DNA of 64,000 nucleotides from Sphingomonas populi (GCF_004208535.1 NZ_SGIS01000008.1:98330-162329), one strand, 5' to 3'; positions 38,134 through 46,704 are shown, numbered from the stretch's first letter. The notes: a model not told the origin generated them from the sequence alone. Numbers and translations: made by a program.

Positions 38134-39987
38134 ATGCCGCCCGATCGGCGCCCCGCCCTCGCACGCTACGGCCTGGCCGTCCTGACAGTCCTGCTGACCG
38201 GTGCCGCGCTCTGGGCGTTGCAGCCCGTCTTGGGCGAGCGCGCAGTTTTTCTTCCCTTCTCCTTCGCGATCCTGATGAGCGTGATCTGGTGTGGCACGGC
38301 CGAAGCGACTGCGGCAGCGGCGCTGTCACTCGCTCTCGGATGCTATTTTTCCGGGGTACGCGACATCGGCACCGCCGACATGGTTGAAGCCGCGACGTTC
38401 GTCTTGACCGCCACCGGCATCATTCTGGTGGGCGGTGCGGTAAATCGCGCGCGCCGAGTCGCGATCCGCAACGATCGCCGCGCCACGATCGTCGCGGAGG
38501 AACTCAATCTCTTGATCGATGGCGCGCACGGCCACGCCATCTACATGCTCGATCCCGGCGGGCACGTCACGATCTGGAACAAGGGCGCCGAACGCCTCAA
38601 GGGGTGGTGTGAGGCCGAGGTGATCGGCCAACATACCACGCTGTTCTATCCGCCCGATGCCATCGCCGCCAACACGCCGGAAATAGGGCTGGCGCGGGCA
38701 GCGGCCGAAGGGCGTTTCGAAGAAGAGGACTGGCGCGTGCGCAAGGACGGGTCCGAATTTCTGGCGGCAGTGTCGATCACGGCGCTTCATGACGAGGGCG
38801 GCGCGTTGCGCGGCTTCGCGAAAATCGTGTCCGACATCACCGAGCGCCGCGCCGCCGAGGATTTGATGCGCTCGCGCGAAAGCCACTTGAGGTCGATCCT
38901 CTCGACCGTCCCGAACGCGATGGTGGTGATCGACGCCGCAGGTATCATCCTGTCGTTCAGCACCGCCGCCCAGACGCTGTTCGGCCACAGCGAAGACGAC
39001 GTGGTCGGGCTGAACGTGAGCGTTTTGATGCCGTCCCCCGATCGGGAACGCCATGACGGCTATATTCGCCGATATCTGGAAACCGGGGAGAAGCGCATCA
39101 TCGGCATCGGTCGCGTGGTATTCGGCGCGCGCCGTGACGGGACCACCTTCCCGATGGAATTGTCGATCGGTGAGGCGACGGGCGGTGGCCAGCGCATCTT
39201 CACCGGGTTCATCCGCGACCTTACCGAGCGCCGGCAGACCGAAGCGCGACTGGAAACGCTCCAGTCCGAACTCATCCACGTCTCCCGGGTCAGCGCGATG
39301 GGGACGATGGCGTCGACGCTGGCGCACGAACTCAACCAGCCGATCACCGCGATCGCCAATTATGTCGAGGCGGTTCGCGATCAGCTCGCCGAACCAAATC
39401 CCGACGACATGCCGATGATCCGCGAGGCGCTGGACGATACCGCGAAAGAAGCGCTGCGCGCCGGCCGTATCGTCCGGCGCCTGCGCGATTTCGTGTCGCG
39501 CGGCGAAGTCGAAAAGACCGTCGAGCCCTTGCCGAGCCTCATCAACGAGGCGTCCGTCCTCGGCCTGATGGGCGCGCGCGAGCAAGGCATCGAACCGCTG
39601 TTCGATCTCGATCCCTATGCCTCGCCGGTGCTGGTCGATCGCGTGCAGATCCAGCAAGTGCTGATCAACCTCATCCGCAACGCCTGCGAAGCGATGCGCG
39701 AGAGCGACGAGCGGCGCCTCGTCGTCTCGACTCGCGCCGAAAGTGCCGAACTGGTAAGGGTAACGGTATCGGACACCGGCGCGGGCGTTTCGCCAGCGAT
39801 CGCCGCTCAGCTTTTCACTGCCTTCGTCAGTACCAAGGCCGAGGGCATGGGCCTTGGTCTCTCGATCTGCCGCACGATCGTCGAGGCCAATGGCGGCCGC
39901 ATCTGGATGGAGCCGCGCGCGGGCGGCGGCAGCGACTTCCATTTCACGTTGGTTCGTGCCTGTCTGGAGGACGACAATGACCGATAA
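38134..39987 (+). CDS. fixL: FixL-type oxygen-sensor histidine kinase
   Basis: A 617-residue kinase from the ATG at 38134. Order: four short membrane helices (about 9-110, [20 protein letters not shown] ...), a first PAS (about 125-245), a second PAS (about 253-370), HisKA (H-box [14 protein letters not shown], His398) and HATPase ([28 protein letters not shown]). The second PAS contains [11 protein letters not shown] and IIGIGR, which align with the FixL heme pocket: His307 corresponds to the proximal heme ligand His200 of Bradyrhizobium FixL, with the Arg206 and Arg220 equivalents also kept; the His214 position is Arg. It should autophosphorylate when heme is deoxy. fixJ overlaps its end by 11 bases. 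Confidence 0.92.
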   Translation: MPPDRRPALARYGLAVLTVLLTGAALWALQPVLGERAVFLPFSFAILMSVIWCGTAEATAAAALSLALGCYFSGVRDIGTADMVEAATFVLTATGIILVGGAVNRARRVAIRNDRRATIVAEELNLLIDGAHGHAIYMLDPGGHVTIWNKGAERLKGWCEAEVIGQHTTLFYPPDAIAANTPEIGLARAAAEGRFEEEDWRVRKDGSEFLAAVSITALHDEGGALRGFAKIVSDITERRAAEDLMRSRESHLRSILSTVPNAMVVIDAAGIILSFSTAAQTLFGHSEDDVVGLNVSVLMPSPDRERHDGYIRRYLETGEKRIIGIGRVVFGARRDGTTFPMELSIGEATGGGQRIFTGFIRDLTERRQTEARLETLQSELIHVSRVSAMGTMASTLAHELNQPITAIANYVEAVRDQLAEPNPDDMPMIREALDDTAKEALRAGRIVRRLRDFVSRGEVEKTVEPLPSLINEASVLGLMGAREQGIEPLFDLDPYASPVLVDRVQIQQVLINLIRNACEAMRESDERRLVVSTRAESAELVRVTVSDTGAGVSPAIAAQLFTAFVSTKAEGMGLGLSICRTIVEANGGRIWMEPRAGGGSDFHFTLVRACLEDDNDR

Positions 39988-40591
39988 GAAGCGCGTTCAC
40001 ATCGTCGATGACGAAGACGCGATCCGGCGTTCGGCCGGCTATATGCTCAAGACCTCGGGCTATGCGGTGGAGACCTGGCAGTCCGGCACGGCGTTTCTCA
40101 AGGAGGTCCGCCATGTCGAATATGGCTGCATTCTGCTCGATGTCAGAATGCCGGACATCGACGGTCTGGGTGTGCAGCGCGCGCTGGCCGAGCGCGGGGT
40201 GACGATGCCGGTCGTCATCATGACCGGACACGGAGACATCGGCATCGCGGTCCGCGCGATGAAGGCGGGTGCGGTCGATTTCCTCGAAAAGCCCTTCGAA
40301 AAGGCGGTGCTGCTCGCCGCAATCGAAGACGCGTTCGAACGCATCGCCGCGACGGACGGCGCGAGCGCGCGCGCCGCCGAAGCGGAGATCATACTCGGCA
40401 GCCTGACCACCCGCGAGCGTGAGGTGCTGGACGGCCTCGCCCAGGGTTTGCCCAACAAGACGATCGCCTATGATCTGGGCATCTCGCCGCGAACCGTCGA
40501 AGTTCACCGGGCGAATGTGATGACCAAGCTCGATGTTCGAAGCCTCTCGGACGCGCTCAGAATCGCCTTCGCCGCAGGCCTGGGCGCATGA
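39977..40591 (+). CDS. fixJ: FixJ-type response regulator
   Basis: A 204-residue regulator: receiver domain (1-125) with DDED at 11-14, phospho-acceptor Asp55 in [10 protein letters not shown], Thr83 in IMTGHGD and Lys105 in FLEKPFEKA; LuxR/GerE HTH (about 140-204) with [20 protein letters not shown] and [17 protein letters not shown]. This layout and the spacing match FixJ of rhizobia. The ATG lies inside the fixL 3' end, so the pair is co-translated. In rhizobia and Caulobacter, FixJ activates fixK; no fixK/fnr gene is in this window, so it may act directly on the local promoters. Confidence 0.93.
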   Translation: MTDKKRVHIVDDEDAIRRSAGYMLKTSGYAVETWQSGTAFLKEVRHVEYGCILLDVRMPDIDGLGVQRALAERGVTMPVVIMTGHGDIGIAVRAMKAGAVDFLEKPFEKAVLLAAIEDAFERIAATDGASARAAEAEIILGSLTTREREVLDGLAQGLPNKTIAYDLGISPRTVEVHRANVMTKLDVRSLSDALRIAFAAGLGA

Positions 40592-40606
40592 TCCTTAGGG
40601 TGTTTA

Positions 40607-40618
40607 CGTAACGACCCG
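40607..40618 (+). promoter_or_regulatory. second CGTA-RY-NN-CCCG element
   Basis: CGTAACGACCCG lies between fixJ and the lone receiver gene, 20-58 bases before its possible starts. It matches the element at 37951 at all eight fixed positions plus the purine-pyrimidine pair. Candidate binding site for FixJ or another regulator. Confidence 0.42.
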
Positions 40619-40637
40619 ACGGCAGCGACCGCGCACG

Positions 40638-41069
40638 ATGGCGGGGTTGGCCGGGGGTTGTCGGATGAAGGGTGTTACGGGATCGACTGCGGGCCATCGG
40701 CCGAGAGTCCTGATCGTCGAAAATGATGCGGGCGTGCGCCGCTCGATGCAGTTGCTCCTCCAGGCAAGGGGCTTCGATGTCAGGGCGTATCCGGGGGGAC
40801 AACCGCTGCTCGCCGATGTCGCGCTGCGAAAGCCGGACTGCCTGGTTGCCGACTATCTTCTCGATGACGAGACCGGCATCGCCGTCCTGAAGGCCATGCG
40901 GGCGCTGGATTGGGATGGCCCGGCGATCCTCGTCTCGGCCTATGCCTCCGCCGAGCTGGAGCGTGACGCACGGGAAGCGGGTTTCGCCGCCGTGTTCGAA
41001 AAGCCGTTGCGTGAATATGCGCTGGTCGATGCCATCGCGCGCCTCACCCGACGGCCAGGTATCGGCTGA
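40638..41069 (+). CDS. single-domain response regulator
   Basis: About 143 residues, nearly all receiver domain: acidic pair in LIVENDAGVRR, phospho-acceptor Asp72 in LVADYLLDDETG, Ser100 of VSAYAS and Lys122 of FEKPLRE (numbered from 40638). No output domain follows. The ATG at 40665 (MKGVTG) is an equally good start and better placed relative to GGGGGTTG. Lone receivers can act as phosphate sinks or by protein contact. Next to fixLJ, it may modulate FixL phosphorylation, as FixT does in Sinorhizobium (though FixT is a different sequence family). That is inference. Confidence 0.88.
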   Translation: MAGLAGGCRMKGVTGSTAGHRPRVLIVENDAGVRRSMQLLLQARGFDVRAYPGGQPLLADVALRKPDCLVADYLLDDETGIAVLKAMRALDWDGPAILVSAYASAELERDAREAGFAAVFEKPLREYALVDAIARLTRRPGIG

Positions 41070-41138
41070 TGCCGCCAGCGCCGGGGATCGCTCCGGCAGG
41101 CCCATCACGGCCGGGCGCCGCGCGACCAGCCGATACCG

Positions 41139-41150
41139 CGTAACATCCCG
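41139..41150 (+). promoter_or_regulatory. third CGTA-RY-NN-CCCG element, upstream of usp
   Basis: CGTAACATCCCG lies 91 bases before the USP start, with TATA-like AT content following. It agrees with the elements at 37951 and 40607. Position suits activation of the usp-flavodoxin pair. Confidence 0.45.
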
Positions 41151-41240
41151 TATAGCGCCGCGCGTCGTCGAAGAAGCACATCGGTGCCTGAAAACAGCGT
41201 CGGTCGGCACGCTTTCAACCGAAGTCGAGGGGCAGGAAAA

Positions 41241-42029
41241 ATGAAAAAGATCCTTTTGCTCGTCCATGATGATGCCGGCCTAGCGTCGCGGCTGGAGGTC
41301 GCCCTCGATGTCGCCCGCGCGTTGGATGGCACGTTGCTCTGTCTCGACCTCACCATCCCGATCGCGTCGGTTGGGGCGGACCCGCTGTTCGGGCCGATGG
41401 TGCTGGAACCGGAAACCGCCACACAGGCCGTCGTCGCCGCTCGCGCCAAACTCGACCGCAGCGGCCTTCGATACGACTGGATCGAGCGTCGCGGCGAGCT
41501 GGCGACCGAACTCGCCCATGTCGCGCCGCTCGCCGACCTCGTGGTGCTGAGTTCGCCACGGGACATGCTTTTCCCCGCCATGCACAAAGCCATCGGCGAT
41601 ACCTTGGTGCGCACGAATAAGCCGGTTCTTGCAGTGCCGGGCACGCCGGCTGGGATGCGCATTCACGGCGATGTCCTTTTGCTCTGGGACGGATCACCAG
41701 AGGCGAACGACGCGATGCTCGCGGCGATGCCGTTGCTGAGTCATGCCGCGTCGGTCACCGTGCTGGAGATTGACGACGGTTCGCTCGGCCTACCCGCGCT
41801 GAAGGCCACCGAGTATCTGTCGGAACGCGGCATCGCCAACCATCTGCGTCAGGAGATGGCGTTCGGCGAGAAGGCCGGCTTCCTGATCCTGGAATGGATC
41901 GACACGCTCAAGCCCGCCTATGTCGTGATGGGTGGCTACAGCCACGCGCGTCTCGTCGAAGGGCTGTTCGGCGGCGTGACCGAGCGCTTGCTGGACGATT
42001 GCCCGATCCCGCTCTTCATCAAGCATTGA
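41241..42029 (+). CDS. universal stress protein with tandem Usp domains
   Basis: A 262-residue cytoplasmic protein of two Usp halves: KKILLLVHDDAGLASRLEVA to KPVLAVPGTP (about 1-135) and GDVLLLWDGSPEANDAMLAA to the end (about 140-262). The C-terminal GGYSHARLVEGLFGGVTERL is close to the G-2x-G-9x-G(S/T) nucleotide-binding pattern. Ribosome site GGGGCAGG precedes the ATG at 41241. Such proteins aid survival under starvation, oxygen limitation or other stress. It is 13 bases before a flavodoxin-fold gene, forming a pair, and lies under a candidate regulatory box. Confidence 0.92.
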   Translation: MKKILLLVHDDAGLASRLEVALDVARALDGTLLCLDLTIPIASVGADPLFGPMVLEPETATQAVVAARAKLDRSGLRYDWIERRGELATELAHVAPLADLVVLSSPRDMLFPAMHKAIGDTLVRTNKPVLAVPGTPAGMRIHGDVLLLWDGSPEANDAMLAAMPLLSHAASVTVLEIDDGSLGLPALKATEYLSERGIANHLRQEMAFGEKAGFLILEWIDTLKPAYVVMGGYSHARLVEGLFGGVTERLLDDCPIPLFIKH

Positions 42030-42042
42030 AGGAGGCACGCAT

Positions 42043-42735
42043 ATGACCATCGAACCGATCCGGCATCTCGTGGTGCTGTGCCATCCGCGCAGCGGCAGCT
42101 TCAATCACCAGATCGCCGCCACCTATTGCGAGTCCGTGCGGGCGTGCGGCCAGGTCGCGTGTCTGCGCGATCTCTACGCCGTCCGCTTCGATCCGATCCT
42201 CGAATATATCGGCGAAGGGCCGGAACTCGCGACGCTTGATGATCTTCGCGAAATCCGGCGGTGCGACGTTCTCACCTTCATCTACCCGATCTGGTTCGGC
42301 CTCCCGCCGGCGATGATAAAGGGCTATGTCGATCGCGTGCTCGGCGGCGGGTTCAAACCGGATCGCGACCATCCCCGCGCGGCCAAGCCCTTGCTCGCCG
42401 GCGTGGACATGCTCGGCATCACGACATCGGCCTCGACCGACGCGTGGCTCGCCGAGCAGGGGCAATTGATCGCGCTCCGCGAAGGCTTCGATCACTATCT
42501 CGGCACGGTCTTCCAGATGGCAAGCACCCGGCACCTGCACATCGACGCGGTCGTCGAGGGCCTCGACAAACTTTATGCCGAAGAACAGCTCGAGCGGGTT
42601 CGCGAAGCCGCCAAGGAGATATGTGCCACCGCGCTCCATGCCGCGCATCGCGATGAGATGTCGCGCCTTCTGGGCAAGACCGCAGCGGCCCCGCACGCGC
42701 GATCGCCCGGGCCGGAACACCCATGCGACGCGTAG
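42043..42735 (+). CDS. flavodoxin-fold NAD(P)H:quinone oxidoreductase
   Basis: A 230-residue FMN protein preceded by AAGGAGG. N-terminal loop LVVLCHPRSGSFNHQIAATY and FIYPIWFGLPPAMIKGYVDR near residue 80 closely match the paralogue at 35842-36492 (VYPIWFGTPPAMLKGYVE). A GEGPELATLD lid and a long helical C-terminus follow. It probably reduces quinones or electrophiles. It is coupled to the universal stress gene and is the last gene of the FixLJ island before a long gene-poor stretch. Confidence 0.88.
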   Translation: MTIEPIRHLVVLCHPRSGSFNHQIAATYCESVRACGQVACLRDLYAVRFDPILEYIGEGPELATLDDLREIRRCDVLTFIYPIWFGLPPAMIKGYVDRVLGGGFKPDRDHPRAAKPLLAGVDMLGITTSASTDAWLAEQGQLIALREGFDHYLGTVFQMASTRHLHIDAVVEGLDKLYAEEQLERVREAAKEICATALHAAHRDEMSRLLGKTAAAPHARSPGPEHPCDA

Positions 42736-43368
42736 CGGCGCCGCTCGTGACGCCCGAGCCAACCGCTGCTCCGCGATTGCCCCGATAGATACCGTGATAT
42801 ACTCTTTTTATTTCAATGCTTTGATCGAAAAAATGCCGATTGATCGCGATAACCAAAAATGGCCCCGAATCATTCCCACTCGATTGTTCAAGCGTCCGTA
42901 ACCGCCTGATTTAAAACGCGAAAAATATTTCTGATCATTGTTTGCCGCTAGCAGGGCCGTCAGAAAGCCAACCTTTTGATTCTATTCGAGAATTTTGGCT
43001 GGCTTTCACAAACCACCTATCGAAGACATTCGATATGGCTGATCAGCCGATCAAGCCAGAGACTAGCCGCTGCGGACAAAGGCGTCAGCCCCGAAAATAC
43101 CGTCCGTCCAGCCGACGGCACCTGCGCCTGATCGATAAATACTGCCTCAAGCGACCGCCCTGTCCGGCCGGGGAAGGAGCGATCGCGATCCAAGCCTGCT
43201 GCTACCAGCCGGGGAATGCGCGAATGTAGTAAGCCGCGCGCAGCATGCGCTCCGAAAGCGACCTTAGCAGCGCGACATCACTATCATTGAGCACGTTGAA
43301 GGGGCGCGTGAAAGCAGCGTTAGCGCCTTTCGAATCGAAAGGACCGGAACAGGGCAATGCTTGCTGTG
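42736..43368. other. gene-poor intergenic stretch
   Basis: About 630 bases, markedly more AT-rich at 42785-42945 than the surroundings. I find no convincing gene. A plus-strand ORF at 42942-43229 has non-coding composition. A minus-strand ORF at 43202-43384 ends with an amphipathic helix (DSDVALLRSLSERMLRAAYY) and could be a small gene of about 60 residues divergent from marR, but it has no ribosome site. A GTAACC-N15-CGAA near-match to the sigma motif discussed below lies at 42898-42922, and a hairpin at 42963-43007. Confidence 0.6.
42963..43007. repeat. hairpin-forming inverted repeat
   Basis: GAAAGCCAACC (42963-42973) pairs with GGCTGGCTTTC (42997-43007) at 10 of 11 positions around a 23-base loop that itself contains the near-palindrome TTCTATTCGAGAA. 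It could be a terminator, a small RNA end or an operator. Confidence 0.5.
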
Positions 43369-43387
43369 TATGCCCCGCGCACATATA
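43369..43387. promoter_or_regulatory. candidate MarR operator overlapping the marR promoter/leader
   Basis: TATGCCCCGCGCACATATA, 10-28 bases before the chosen marR start, resembles the duplicated palindrome at 53522 and 53562 (TATGCGCCGCGCATATAA). Shared positions: TATGC-CCGCGCA and the TATA that follows, with one extra base here. This suggests one regulator recognises both loci. Confidence 0.4.
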
Positions 43388-43396
43388 GATGTAGCG

Positions 43397-43936
43397 ATGG
43401 ATGGACCTCGAGATCGGAATATTTTCGGGGCGTTCGCACTCATGATCAGCGACGACATCGTTCGCGCTACGTCATCGCGAGCGCCGGAAGCTGGACCTGC
43501 CGCCTCGGCGCTGGCGCTACTTGCACACGAGCCTGGACTCTCGATCCGCGTGCTTGCGGTCGGAGTAGGCCTTTCCCACGCAGGGACAGTTCGCTTGGTG
43601 GATCGTTTAGCGGCCGAGGGGCTGATCGAGCGCAGGGATCATTCGACAGATGGGCGGGCACGTTCCCTTTACCTCACACCAAAGGGAAAGGTCGCGAGCG
43701 ACCAGATCCTCGCCTCGCGTGATAAGGTGATTGCGGAAGGGCTCTCAGTCCTCGATCCAGACGAATTGAAGGTCCTGTGCCGCATCGCCGAACGCGTCCT
43801 ACGCAATCGCCTGGAAAGTCTCGAGCAGGCATACCGCATCTGCCGCCTGTGCTGCTATGAGGGCTGCACGAACTGCCCGATCGATGCCGAGTTGCTCGAG
43901 CGCGGTCTTGACCCGGAGGCGAACGACAACGCTTAG
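43397..43936 (+). CDS. MarR-family regulator with a C-terminal cysteine cluster
   Basis: About 179 residues from the ATG at 43397; in-frame codons at 43361 (TTG) and 43370 (ATG) would lengthen it but overlap the likely operator. The winged helix is standard: ALLAHEPGLSIRVLAVGVGL, SHAGTVRLVDRLAAEGLIER and the wing DHSTDGRARSLYLTPKGKVA. After the dimer helices comes CRLCCYEGCTNCPIDAELLE, five cysteines in 12 residues, which could bind a metal or act as a redox switch; comparable Cys-rich tails occur in some alphaproteobacterial MarR proteins. Probable autoregulation. Targets may include the palindromes at 53.5 kb. Confidence 0.88.
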   Translation: MDGPRDRNIFGAFALMISDDIVRATSSRAPEAGPAASALALLAHEPGLSIRVLAVGVGLSHAGTVRLVDRLAAEGLIERRDHSTDGRARSLYLTPKGKVASDQILASRDKVIAEGLSVLDPDELKVLCRIAERVLRNRLESLEQAYRICRLCCYEGCTNCPIDAELLERGLDPEANDNA

Positions 43937-44200
43937 GCGGCTCGGAGGCGCGGGAGTTCCAGGCGCCTTCTAACTCAGGCCTTCCAACCGGGAACAAGCG
44001 GGCGACTTCGGCCTACGATCGCGACGACCCGGCCGAACGGCGTTCAAGGTAGCGCAACGTCGACCTTGTAACGCGCTCGTCAGCACGGCCAATCAGAGAT
44101 CCAGTAGATCCGATCGGCAGCTATCGAAACGATGCGCCAAAGGCATTTCAGCTGGCTGAAGGTCTCTCGTAGTTTCGGGGCAGATCAACGGAGCTGCCCC

Positions 44201-44554
44201 ATGCACCAGGCCCATATCGATACCGATCACGCCGAAGCCGTTTTCTTCGCGGCGGCCATGTTCACGCCGCTTGAGCGAACCGTGCTTGAGCTCGCTCGTA
44301 GCGAGCGCGGCACCGGACTGCTCCCGACCTCCGGCTTCAGGTTGTTTCTTGAGCGTGTTTCATTCCGACTGTTCGGTCGCGAGCGCATTCGGCCGCTCGC
44401 CGATCCGCGCCTGGAGGCGCTGAGGAGCTTCGTGAATGCGCTGCATCGCTGCAGCCGCGCTCGGGTCGAGGCCACCGCGGATGCGCTTCGCTCGGTGGGC
44501 TTCGACCCGCTCCAAGAGGCCTGGATCAGATCGACATTCGCCCGCTGCGCCTGA
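44201..44554 (+). CDS. hypothetical protein of a family with a PLADPRL motif
   Basis: About 117 residues from the ATG at 44201 (ribosome site CGGAG); an upstream codon at 44132 is possible. All-helical, cytoplasmic, no signal. Distinct segments are FTPLERTVLELARSERG and LFGRERIRPLADPRLEALRS. The same LFG-x5-PLADPRL block is found, out of frame, in the broken gene at 53612-54001, so this is the intact member of a small paralogous family. I recall similar uncharacterised sphingomonad proteins; role unknown. Confidence 0.6.
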   Translation: MHQAHIDTDHAEAVFFAAAMFTPLERTVLELARSERGTGLLPTSGFRLFLERVSFRLFGRERIRPLADPRLEALRSFVNALHRCSRARVEATADALRSVGFDPLQEAWIRSTFARCA

Positions 44555-44597
44555 GGCACACGCCGACGGTCAGGCATCCCATTTATCGGAGACAATC

Positions 44598-44828
44598 ATG
44601 CGCCCACAACTTTCGGCATCTTCCAATGCCCACTGTGTCGATTGCACGCCCAACGGCTCTCACCAGCGTATCGTGGTGGCGTTGGCTCTTCTCAGCCTTA
44701 CCACCGCAGCAATCCTGCTATGGCGCGTCCTTCTCGAACATACAGGCGATGCGCTGATCGCCGCCTTGCTGGTTGGGGTTGCCCTTATAACCTTTATCGC
44801 TCCCGCGGCGAAGTTACTCAGGTCATAA
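44598..44828 (+). CDS. small two-helix membrane protein
   Basis: A 76-residue protein with a GGAGACAATC leader before the ATG at 44598. A polar N-terminus (MRPQLSASSNAHCVDCTPNG, with a CxxC) is followed by two hydrophobic helices, about 25-42 (IVVALALLSLTTAAILLWRV) and 50-70 (ALIAALLVGVALITFIAPAA). Not recognised. It follows the 117-residue hypothetical gene by 43 bases, so they may be co-transcribed. Confidence 0.55.
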   Translation: MRPQLSASSNAHCVDCTPNGSHQRIVVALALLSLTTAAILLWRVLLEHTGDALIAALLVGVALITFIAPAAKLLRS

Positions 44829-44863
44829 TCTAGCTCGCGTCGATATAAGGACCGAACCTTCCG

Positions 44864-45508
44864 CTACCGGAGCGCCACCGCGAGTGCCGCCACATCGCGA
44901 GGATCGGCGCGGGCGCGGAAATCGGCGTCTGCGTGCGCGTAACGCACAGTGCCGCCCGCATCGATCACGTACGTCGCAGGAACAGGCAGGAACCATCCAT
45001 CCGAGGCATAGATCGCGCCCAGGTCCAAGCCGAATGCGCGGTAGCGTTCCTTCATTTCCTCTTCGACATGGAATGCCAACCCGGTCGCGAGCGCGGCCCC
45101 ATGATCGACATCGCAAAGCATGACAGCATTCCCGCCGACGAGCTGCTGAAGGGAGACTGCGCGATCGCCCACTTCCCCGGCCACAATCACCAGCTTGACG
45201 CCGGCGTCATCCAGCAACGGAAGCACCTCCGCCCAAGTCGCCAGCTCGTGCGAACAGTACGGGCACCAGAGCCCTCGCTGGAAACTCAAGACGACCGGTC
45301 CATCCGAATACAAGGCATGCAACGACAGATAGCAACCGGTCGTATCCGGAAGGGAAAAGTCCGGAAAAACCTCCCCGACCTGAGGTGAGCTGGCGGCCAC
45401 CCCATGACGCTTCAGCTTTTCAATGACGCGCTCGTAAAGCTCGGTCCAGCCGTCTGCATCGTCGTTGGCGTTTGCGCTCGGATTAGGCAGGATGCGGACA
45501 TGACTCAT
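44864..45508 (-). CDS. peroxiredoxin-like (AhpC/TSA, PRX-like2) protein
   Basis: A 214-residue thioredoxin-fold protein. After a helical N-terminus (to about 40) come VGEVFPDFSLPDTTG, then SFQRGLWCPYC with Cys82 and Cys85 (peroxidatic position plus an unusual CxxC), and late SDGWFLPVPATYVIDAGGTV. The lone CPYC, where classical peroxiredoxins have TxxC, defines this uncharacterised group. Likely thiol peroxidase or disulfide reductase in the cytoplasm. It has a full paralogue at 59012-59644 with the same SF-RG-WCPYC motif. Confidence 0.9.
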   Translation of the reverse strand: MSHVRILPNPSANANDDADGWTELYERVIEKLKRHGVAASSPQVGEVFPDFSLPDTTGCYLSLHALYSDGPVVLSFQRGLWCPYCSHELATWAEVLPLLDDAGVKLVIVAGEVGDRAVSLQQLVGGNAVMLCDVDHGAALATGLAFHVEEEMKERYRAFGLDLGAIYASDGWFLPVPATYVIDAGGTVRYAHADADFRARADPRDVAALAVALR

Positions 45509-45618
45509 GCTGCCCCGAATACCGTCGAAACCGAATTTATCCTAGTGAGCAGCTGCGTCGTGGCGACCTGCTTTTGTGTCGTTCACACAAGCGCATCGCA
45601 TGCTCATGGTTTTGTGAC

Positions 45619-46599
45619 GTGACGACGCTAATCGTCTGCATGCTCGCTTTCTGGATGGGCTACTCGGTCAATCAAGGCGGGACCTGTGCCGTCGCGACTG
45701 CCTACGAGATCCTCCATCACCGTCGGCCCCGTCTTTTTATCGGCCTGTTGGCAGCCTCGGCCACCGCCGGCCTCTTCGCCGTGCCGTTAGCGTGGTTCGC
45801 CACTGGGTCGGCTATGCTCGCTGGTACCGTGGATGTGAGCGGACCATTGCTGGTCGGAGCCGTGGTTTTCGGGATCGGCGCCACCATCAACGACGCTTGC
45901 CTGCTTGGGTCGCTCGGCCGGCTGGGAGAAGGGGAGCTTCGGCTTGTCGTCCTTCCGGCCGGTCTGGCTGCCGGCTTCTTCGTGGCCGACAGTTCCGGCA
46001 TCGGCGGGACCCCTCAAATCAACGAGAGTATCTTATCCGCGCCGAGCACAGCCGGATACGTGGCTCTCGCCGCCTTCGCGGCAATCCTCGTCTCGGCGCT
46101 TGCATTGGTCTCTCGCGGCGGGCTTGTTCGTCAGCCGGGACGATGGCCACTCGGCGTGTCCATGTGGGTGCTTGGTGCTACTGGCGGCACTCTCTATGCG
46201 ACCGCGCCCTCGTGGACGTACGCGGATCTGGTCCACCGCAGCCTGCCGCTTGCTATGAGCCTGAACAACGATGTGGCCGCGTTGACGGTGACGGCCACGA
46301 TCGCGGGCGCGGTCGCCGCCGCCCACCACCGTAGGAGGTGGCGTCCGCGGAGAATGGCGCCCTCCGACGTCGCGAAGACGCTCAGTGGCGGCTTCCTCAT
46401 GGGGCTTGGGGCGGCGGTGATCCCCGGCGGAAACGACGGGCTCATCCTCGCCGCTCTGCCGGCGCTCTCGATCGGCGGCGCGGTCGCCTATGTCCTTATG
46501 CTCGCTACCATCATGAGCGCCCTCGCTGTCACGCGAGTGTGGCGGGGTAGGCTCAAGCACGCGGACCAACCTGACGTCGACGAGGCCAAAATGGGTTGA
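45619..46599 (+). CDS. YeeE/YedE-family (sulfur-compound transporter-like) membrane protein
   Basis: About 326 residues from a GTG at 45619 (VTTLIVCMLAFWMGYSVNQG); the precise start is uncertain. About nine hydrophobic segments are visible. Two inverted-topology halves each carry the family's key pattern: GGTCAVATAYEIL near residue 20 and GIGATINDACLLGSLGRLGEGE near 90, then GGFLMGLGAAVIPGGND near 270. The conserved Cys in the first and second motifs fits YeeE/YedE proteins, some of which import thiosulfate. Substrate here unknown. Codon usage resembles neighbours. Confidence 0.75.
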   Translation: MTTLIVCMLAFWMGYSVNQGGTCAVATAYEILHHRRPRLFIGLLAASATAGLFAVPLAWFATGSAMLAGTVDVSGPLLVGAVVFGIGATINDACLLGSLGRLGEGELRLVVLPAGLAAGFFVADSSGIGGTPQINESILSAPSTAGYVALAAFAAILVSALALVSRGGLVRQPGRWPLGVSMWVLGATGGTLYATAPSWTYADLVHRSLPLAMSLNNDVAALTVTATIAGAVAAAHHRRRWRPRRMAPSDVAKTLSGGFLMGLGAAVIPGGNDGLILAALPALSIGGAVAYVLMLATIMSALAVTRVWRGRLKHADQPDVDEAKMG

Positions 46600-46704
46600 C
46601 CTGGACGTTACCCACCCGTGCGAGGCTTACGCGTTCCTTTTCAGGGCCCTCTTGGAAACCGCGTCAGGCCGCCGAATGCGTGGCACCGTCCCCCCGGTGG
46701 CCAG

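Noticed and set aside
42840..42852. TTGATCGCGATAA as an FNR/FixK box (TTGAT-N4-ATCAA)
   Set aside because: The right half matches poorly and no gene start is suitably placed downstream.
42942..43229. Plus-strand ORF of 95 residues
   Set aside because: No ribosome site, Arg/Pro-rich composition typical of non-coding frames, and it overlaps a hairpin.
43202..43384. Minus-strand ORF of 60 residues divergent from marR
   Set aside because: A helix-like C-terminus is suggestive, but there is no ribosome site and the start overlaps the marR leader. Mentioned in the intergenic entry only.
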